8,751 nt of DNA from Synergistaceae bacterium (GTDB lineage Bacteria > Synergistota > Synergistia > Synergistales > Aminobacteriaceae). Within the stretch, counting starts at the first letter, position 1. Each line of letters opens with the position of its first letter. Shown here one piece after another: positions 6,302 through 8,751 of this stretch. The translations under genes and the position numbers were made by a program. The DNA is taken from the NCBI GenBank assembly GCA_031270755.1, contig JAISWV010000174.1, positions 1-8,751 on the forward strand. The letters run 5' to 3'. The notes beneath the pieces are model-generated. The model worked only from the letters and a program-made list of their open reading frames with translations. It was not told the origin of the DNA and searched no databases.

Positions 6302-6306
6302 AGGAG
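6301..6306 (+). promoter_or_regulatory. Ribosome binding site overlapping the ATPase stop codon
   Basis: AAGGAG begins on the last base of the ATPase TAA stop and lies 11 nt before the permease ATG. The slightly long spacing is compatible with translational coupling. Confidence 0.5.
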
Positions 6307-6317
6307 CTCGAAAGAAG

Positions 6318-7319
6318 ATGAACACCCAAGCAAAAAAAACGTGGAGGCTGGGAGATGACGGGGTGCGCGTTGGGGCGTTTTTCGTGATCCTGGGCATTTT
6401 CGCGCTGATCAACCCAACGGTTTTGTCGCTGGTGAACCTGTTTGCGATAGTCAACAACGCCTGCTTCATCGGCGTGATGACCATGGGGCTGATGATAGTG
6501 ATGATCACAGGCAACCTGGATCTGTCACTGGCGTCCATCGGCCTCACCAGCGCTTTTTCCACGATCATGCTCTACCAAGCCTGGGGGTGGGAAGAGGGCG
6601 GCATGTACCTGATGTTCGTGATCGCCGGTGCCGCTGGTGCCGTGTGCGGCCTGATCAACGGTTTCTTCGTCTACAAGCTGGGAATACCGGGAATTATCGT
6701 GTCGCTGGGGATGGGGCAGGTGTACAACACCCTGTTGTTGATCCTCACGGGGGTCACTTATATTCCGGTGCTTCCCGAGGGCATGAGGCGCCTCAACAGG
6801 ACTTTCATCTTGCAGGTCGAGACCGCGCTCGGCACGGCCGGTATTTGTTTCGCGGTGCTCATCTTCGCGGCAGCGGTGCTGCTCGTCTGGTTCGTGCTGA
6901 ACAAAACCATGGTGGGACGGGGCATCTACGCGCTGGGGGGCGATAAAGTCGCCGCGGCGAGGGTCGGTTTCAACATACCGCTGCTGTACGGCACGGCCTA
7001 CGGTATCATGGGGATGCTGGCGGGCATGGCGGGCATGATGTTCTACGCTAACAACACGCTGTTCCAAAGCGACTGGATCCTGGTGGAACAGGGTAACGCA
7101 ACGGCCGCCGCCATTTTCGGCGGGGTGATCATGAAAAACGGAAAAGGTACCGTGGGCGGGGTGGTGGTCGGTATCCTGCTCATCGGTCTCATCCAGAACA
7201 ACCTTTATTTGATCGGCATTCCTTCCTACGCGCAGAAGGTGGTTGTCGGCTTCATCATCCTGACGAGCGTGGCGATGGCCTCCTTCAACCAGCTCAGGGA
7301 ATGGGGAAAAAGCCGTTGA
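6318..7319 (+). CDS. Sugar ABC transporter permease, CUT2/BPD_transp_2 family (first)
   Basis: This 333-residue inner-membrane protein has about eight to ten hydrophobic segments spread over residues 18-325 and a short charged N terminus. The family motif Gly-Asn-Leu-Asp-Leu-Ser (65-70) sits after the second segment. The cytoplasmic loop Ala-Leu-Gly-Gly-Asp-Lys-Val-Ala-Ala-Ala-Arg matches the family's ATPase-coupling loop. The C-terminal run through Gln-Asn-Asn-Leu-Tyr-Leu-Ile-Gly is typical of ribose/rhamnose/AI-2-type permeases. It starts 16 nt after the ATPase stop. AAGGAG (6301-6306) overlaps that stop codon, so translation is probably coupled. It likely pairs with the second permease as a heterodimer, as in Lsr or YtfT-YjfF systems. 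The substrate is unknown. Confidence 0.92.
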   Translation: MNTQAKKTWRLGDDGVRVGAFFVILGIFALINPTVLSLVNLFAIVNNACFIGVMTMGLMIVMITGNLDLSLASIGLTSAFSTIMLYQAWGWEEGGMYLMFVIAGAAGAVCGLINGFFVYKLGIPGIIVSLGMGQVYNTLLLILTGVTYIPVLPEGMRRLNRTFILQVETALGTAGICFAVLIFAAAVLLVWFVLNKTMVGRGIYALGGDKVAAARVGFNIPLLYGTAYGIMGMLAGMAGMMFYANNTLFQSDWILVEQGNATAAAIFGGVIMKNGKGTVGGVVVGILLIGLIQNNLYLIGIPSYAQKVVVGFIILTSVAMASFNQLREWGKSR

Positions 7320-7330
7320 AGAGCCTTCAA
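7316..7330 (+). other. Small stem-loop at the junction of the two permease genes
   Basis: TTGAAG (7316-7321) and CTTCAA (7325-7330) form a 6-bp stem with a 3-nt loop that includes the first permease's stop codon, followed by TTTAATT. It is too weak to be a convincing terminator; it may be an mRNA-processing or stability element, or chance. Confidence 0.3.
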
Positions 7331-7340
7331 TTTAATTCGC

Positions 7341-7352
7341 AAGGAGAGGTGA
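7341..7352 (+). promoter_or_regulatory. Strong Shine-Dalgarno serving an 8-codon upstream ORF
   Basis: AAGGAG (7341-7346) runs into GAGGTGA (7346-7352), the latter a perfect anti-SD complement. It ends 8 nt before the ATG at 7361 and 27 nt before the permease ATG at 7380. The spacing is ideal for 7361 and too long for the permease itself. Confidence 0.6.
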
Positions 7353-7360
7353 GAGACCGA

Positions 7361-7387
7361 ATGCCCCTTCGGCAAGGCAATGAATAA
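7361..7387 (+). CDS. Eight-codon leader ORF overlapping the second permease start
   Basis: ATG 7361 opens Met-Pro-Leu-Arg-Gln-Gly-Asn-Glu and stops at TAA 7385-7387, so it runs 8 nt past the first base of the permease ATG (7380) in another frame. It has the only well-placed Shine-Dalgarno in this gap, while the permease frame has no other start codon between an in-frame TGA at 7350 and 7380. A ribosome ending at 7387 could reinitiate at 7380, setting the permease level by coupling. The peptide itself may have no function. The evidence is positional only. Confidence 0.45.
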   Translation: MPLRQGNE

Positions 7388-8480
7388 GGCTACGAACGAG
7401 GACCGGCGCGTTTGGGTCGAACTGCGGGATTCAATTTTCAGAGAAAGACGTACCGTGGGCCTGCTGGTAGTGTTGGTGGCGCTGGCGTTCGTCATGAGCC
7501 TGCTCAACCCCCGCAACTTTCCCACCATTCCCAACATGCGCTCGATGATGCTGCAGATGGCTGAGACGGGGATCTTCACTCTGGCGATGTTCGTGATCAT
7601 GATCTCCGGCGGGTTGAACTTGTCCATCGTCTCGGCGGCGAATTTTTCCGCGGCCTGCATGGCGTCGGTCGTCACGGGGAAAATTTTCACGGGAATCGAG
7701 TCCCCGGCGGGCAAGGTCGCGGTGGGCGTCGCTCTGGCAATTTGCGTCGGCGCTCTTTGCGGATCGCTCAACGGCTTTTTCGTCAGTAAGCTGCGGTTGA
7801 ACGCGCTCCTGGTGACGACGGCCTCCAGTCAGCTTTTCGAAGGAGCCGCCCAGTTGATCACCAAGGGGGGATCTATCGTCAACAGCCAAATCCCTTCCAT
7901 AACGACCTTCGGCAATGGCGCGGTGTTCGGTGTGCTGCCCAACGCGTTTCTGATGACCCTCGCGTGTTACGTCGCGGCGGCGCTGTTCGTCAACAACACG
8001 AAGTACGGGGAAAATTCCCGCCTGTTGGGCGCCAACGAAACGGCCACTCTCTACTGCGGCAACAACAACGTTCGGACCCTCATGACCGCCTACATGCTCA
8101 GCGGGATTTTTTCGGCCGTGGGAGGCATCACGGTGTTCGCCAAGATGGGAATCGTCCGCAGCGAGTACGGAAGTTCCCTCAGCAGCCAGGCCCTGCTGAC
8201 CCTGGTGTTCGCCGGTCTGATGATCGTCGGCGGCACAGGGAAGGTGTTCAACGTCATTCTTTCTCTCGTCATTCTGCAAATGGTGGCGAGCGGATTCAAT
8301 CTGGCAAGGCTCACCGCTTATTCGAAAAGCCTTTGCTGGGGGGTCATGCTGATGTTCATCGTGATCATGAGCACGCCCCAGGCGGAGGGATTTTTCCGAG
8401 TTTTCGGCAAGCTGCTCGGCTCGGGAAAGAAGGGGGGGAGCGATGCCGGCGGGGATACGGCGGGCGCGAGGGGACCCTGA
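7380..8480 (+). CDS. Sugar ABC transporter permease, CUT2/BPD_transp_2 family (second)
   Basis: This 366-residue inner-membrane protein is the partner of the first permease. A basic/acidic N terminus (1-24) is followed by about eight to ten hydrophobic segments. The family motif appears as Gly-Gly-Leu-Asn-Leu-Ser (77-82), with Asn where Asp is usual and where the first permease has Asp. The coupling-loop equivalent is Leu-Leu-Gly-Ala-Asn-Glu-Thr-Ala. The last 20 or so residues (Gly-Ser-Gly-Lys-Lys-Gly-Gly-Ser, then Gly/Ala/Asp) are a low-complexity cytoplasmic tail. The ATG at 7380 is the first possible start and lacks its own well-spaced Shine-Dalgarno; it overlaps a short upstream ORF. The gap to the first permease is 60 nt. 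The two permeases are clearly homologous in family but diverged, which argues for a heterodimeric pore. Confidence 0.9.
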   Translation: MNKATNEDRRVWVELRDSIFRERRTVGLLVVLVALAFVMSLLNPRNFPTIPNMRSMMLQMAETGIFTLAMFVIMISGGLNLSIVSAANFSAACMASVVTGKIFTGIESPAGKVAVGVALAICVGALCGSLNGFFVSKLRLNALLVTTASSQLFEGAAQLITKGGSIVNSQIPSITTFGNGAVFGVLPNAFLMTLACYVAAALFVNNTKYGENSRLLGANETATLYCGNNNVRTLMTAYMLSGIFSAVGGITVFAKMGIVRSEYGSSLSSQALLTLVFAGLMIVGGTGKVFNVILSLVILQMVASGFNLARLTAYSKSLCWGVMLMFIVIMSTPQAEGFFRVFGKLLGSGKKGGSDAGGDTAGARGP

Positions 8481-8526
8481 AAAGGGGTTGAGTGAATGAA
8501 AAGGGGCGGTTTGTCCCGTAAAAATC

Positions 8527-8533
8527 AAGGAGG
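8527..8533 (+). promoter_or_regulatory. Strong ribosome binding site of the binding-protein gene
   Basis: AAGGAGG lies 8 nt before the ATG at 8542 and is the best-placed consensus Shine-Dalgarno in the operon, fitting the usual need for binding protein in excess over the membrane components. The 61-nt gap before the gene shows no convincing terminator or promoter. Confidence 0.75.
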
Positions 8534-8541
8534 GGTGTTTT

Positions 8542-8751
8542 ATGAAAAAATTTGTGGCGATCTTGTCGTTGTTGGGTGTCGTGGCTCTCTGTACCGCCGG
8601 CGTCGTTTCGGCAGCGGGGGCGGAAAAGAAAGAACTGGTTGCGGCCGTCGTGGTCAAGGCCATCGGCTCGGTATGGTTCGACAGCATGGGGTGGGAGACC
8701 GACAAATGGGCCGAAAAGGTCAAAAACTCCGATCGAGGCTTTGTCATCGAA
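8542..8751 (+). CDS. Sugar ABC transporter substrate-binding protein, N-terminal part (3' partial)
   Basis: Seventy residues are visible before the window ends. Met-Lys-Lys, then a hydrophobic core (4-22), then Val-Ser-Ala-Ala-Gly-Ala form a Sec signal peptide with likely cleavage after Ala24 or Ala27. Cys17 is preceded by Leu rather than Gly/Ala/Ser, so a lipobox is unlikely. The mature start (Glu-Leu-Val-Ala-Ala-Val-Val-Val-Lys-Ala-Ile-Gly-Ser-Val-Trp-Phe-Asp-Ser-Met) resembles the first beta strand and ligand loop of ribose-type periplasmic binding proteins (Peripla_BP_4-like), where an aromatic residue after the strand stacks on the sugar. Position after the permeases and the strong ribosome binding site support this role. 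It would deliver a sugar to the two-permease channel; which sugar cannot be read from this fragment. Confidence 0.85.
   Translation, partial: MKKFVAILSLLGVVALCTAGVVSAAGAEKKELVAAVVVKAIGSVWFDSMGWETDKWAEKVKNSDRGFVIE

Noticed and set aside
8478..8506. Repeated TGAAAAGGGG (8478-8487 and 8497-8506) before the binding-protein gene
   Set aside because: It is a short purine-rich duplication with no symmetry or motif; probably chance in a Shine-Dalgarno-like region.
7431..8747. A 438-codon open frame on the minus strand opposite the second permease and binding protein
   Set aside because: The translated product is His/Arg/Asp-rich low-complexity sequence, as expected antisense to a hydrophobic membrane protein, and it has no domain.
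8496..8751. Open frame from ATG 8496 (Met-Lys-Arg-Gly-Gly) through the window end
   Set aside because: It overlaps the binding-protein gene out of frame, is Arg/Gly-rich and lacks a good ribosome binding site; the signal peptide frame from 8542 is convincing.
1..8751. CRISPR arrays, tRNA or rRNA genes, transposases, phage or defence genes
   Set aside because: I saw no regularly spaced repeats, no transposase or integrase motifs, no tRNA-like folds and no defence-type domains; the window reads as ordinary chromosome with a transporter operon.

Overview
The window looks like chromosome of a member of the Synergistota (Synergistetes). The main clue is the first, 5'-truncated CDS, which ends in Ser-Ser-Gly-Cys, a hydrophobic helix and an Arg-Arg-Lys tail. 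That is the layout of the Synergist-CTERM sorting signal. The genes are GC-rich, while the regulatory region at about 3480-3700 is clearly AT-rich. The assignment is an inference from motifs, not from a database search.

Layout. (1) 1-733, plus strand: the end of a surface protein with a putative Ig-like domain and the C-terminal sorting signal, followed by two hairpins, the second a good intrinsic terminator. (2) 868-3211, minus strand: a two-gene housekeeping unit, a ketopantoate-reductase-family protein (panE) followed 49 nt later by an HD-domain tRNA nucleotidyltransferase (cca). Upstream of panE on the same strand is a decayed RidA/YjgF-like remnant (3248-3442). (3) 3443-3725: a divergent control region. 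It has a consensus-like sigma70 promoter, a 36-bp imperfect palindrome made of two back-to-back PurR-box-like sites lying over the -10 and start region, two sets of short tandem repeats upstream, and a weaker candidate promoter pointing the other way. (4) 3726-8751, plus strand: a probable operon of a LacI/GalR-family regulator, a double-domain CUT2/ribose-type sugar ABC ATPase, two inner-membrane permeases and the start of a secreted substrate-binding protein, cut by the window end.

How they work together. The regulator, ATPase, permeases and binding protein form one sugar-uptake module. The regulator keeps the DNA-contacting residues of E. coli PurR (Thr16, His20, Arg26, Leu54) and sits behind an operator that closely resembles the PUR box. 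It lacks the purine-contacting Arg190/Thr192 equivalents, so a sugar effector is more likely than a purine. Because no separate promoter is evident between the regulator and the ATPase, the operator probably controls the whole operon, including the regulator itself. The transported sugar cannot be named from this sequence.

Nothing here is a clearly new system. The points most worth a second look are the double operator, an eight-codon upstream ORF overlapping the second permease start, the degenerate second nucleotide-binding site of the ATPase (Asn-Cys in place of Asp-Glu), and the RidA-like remnant.
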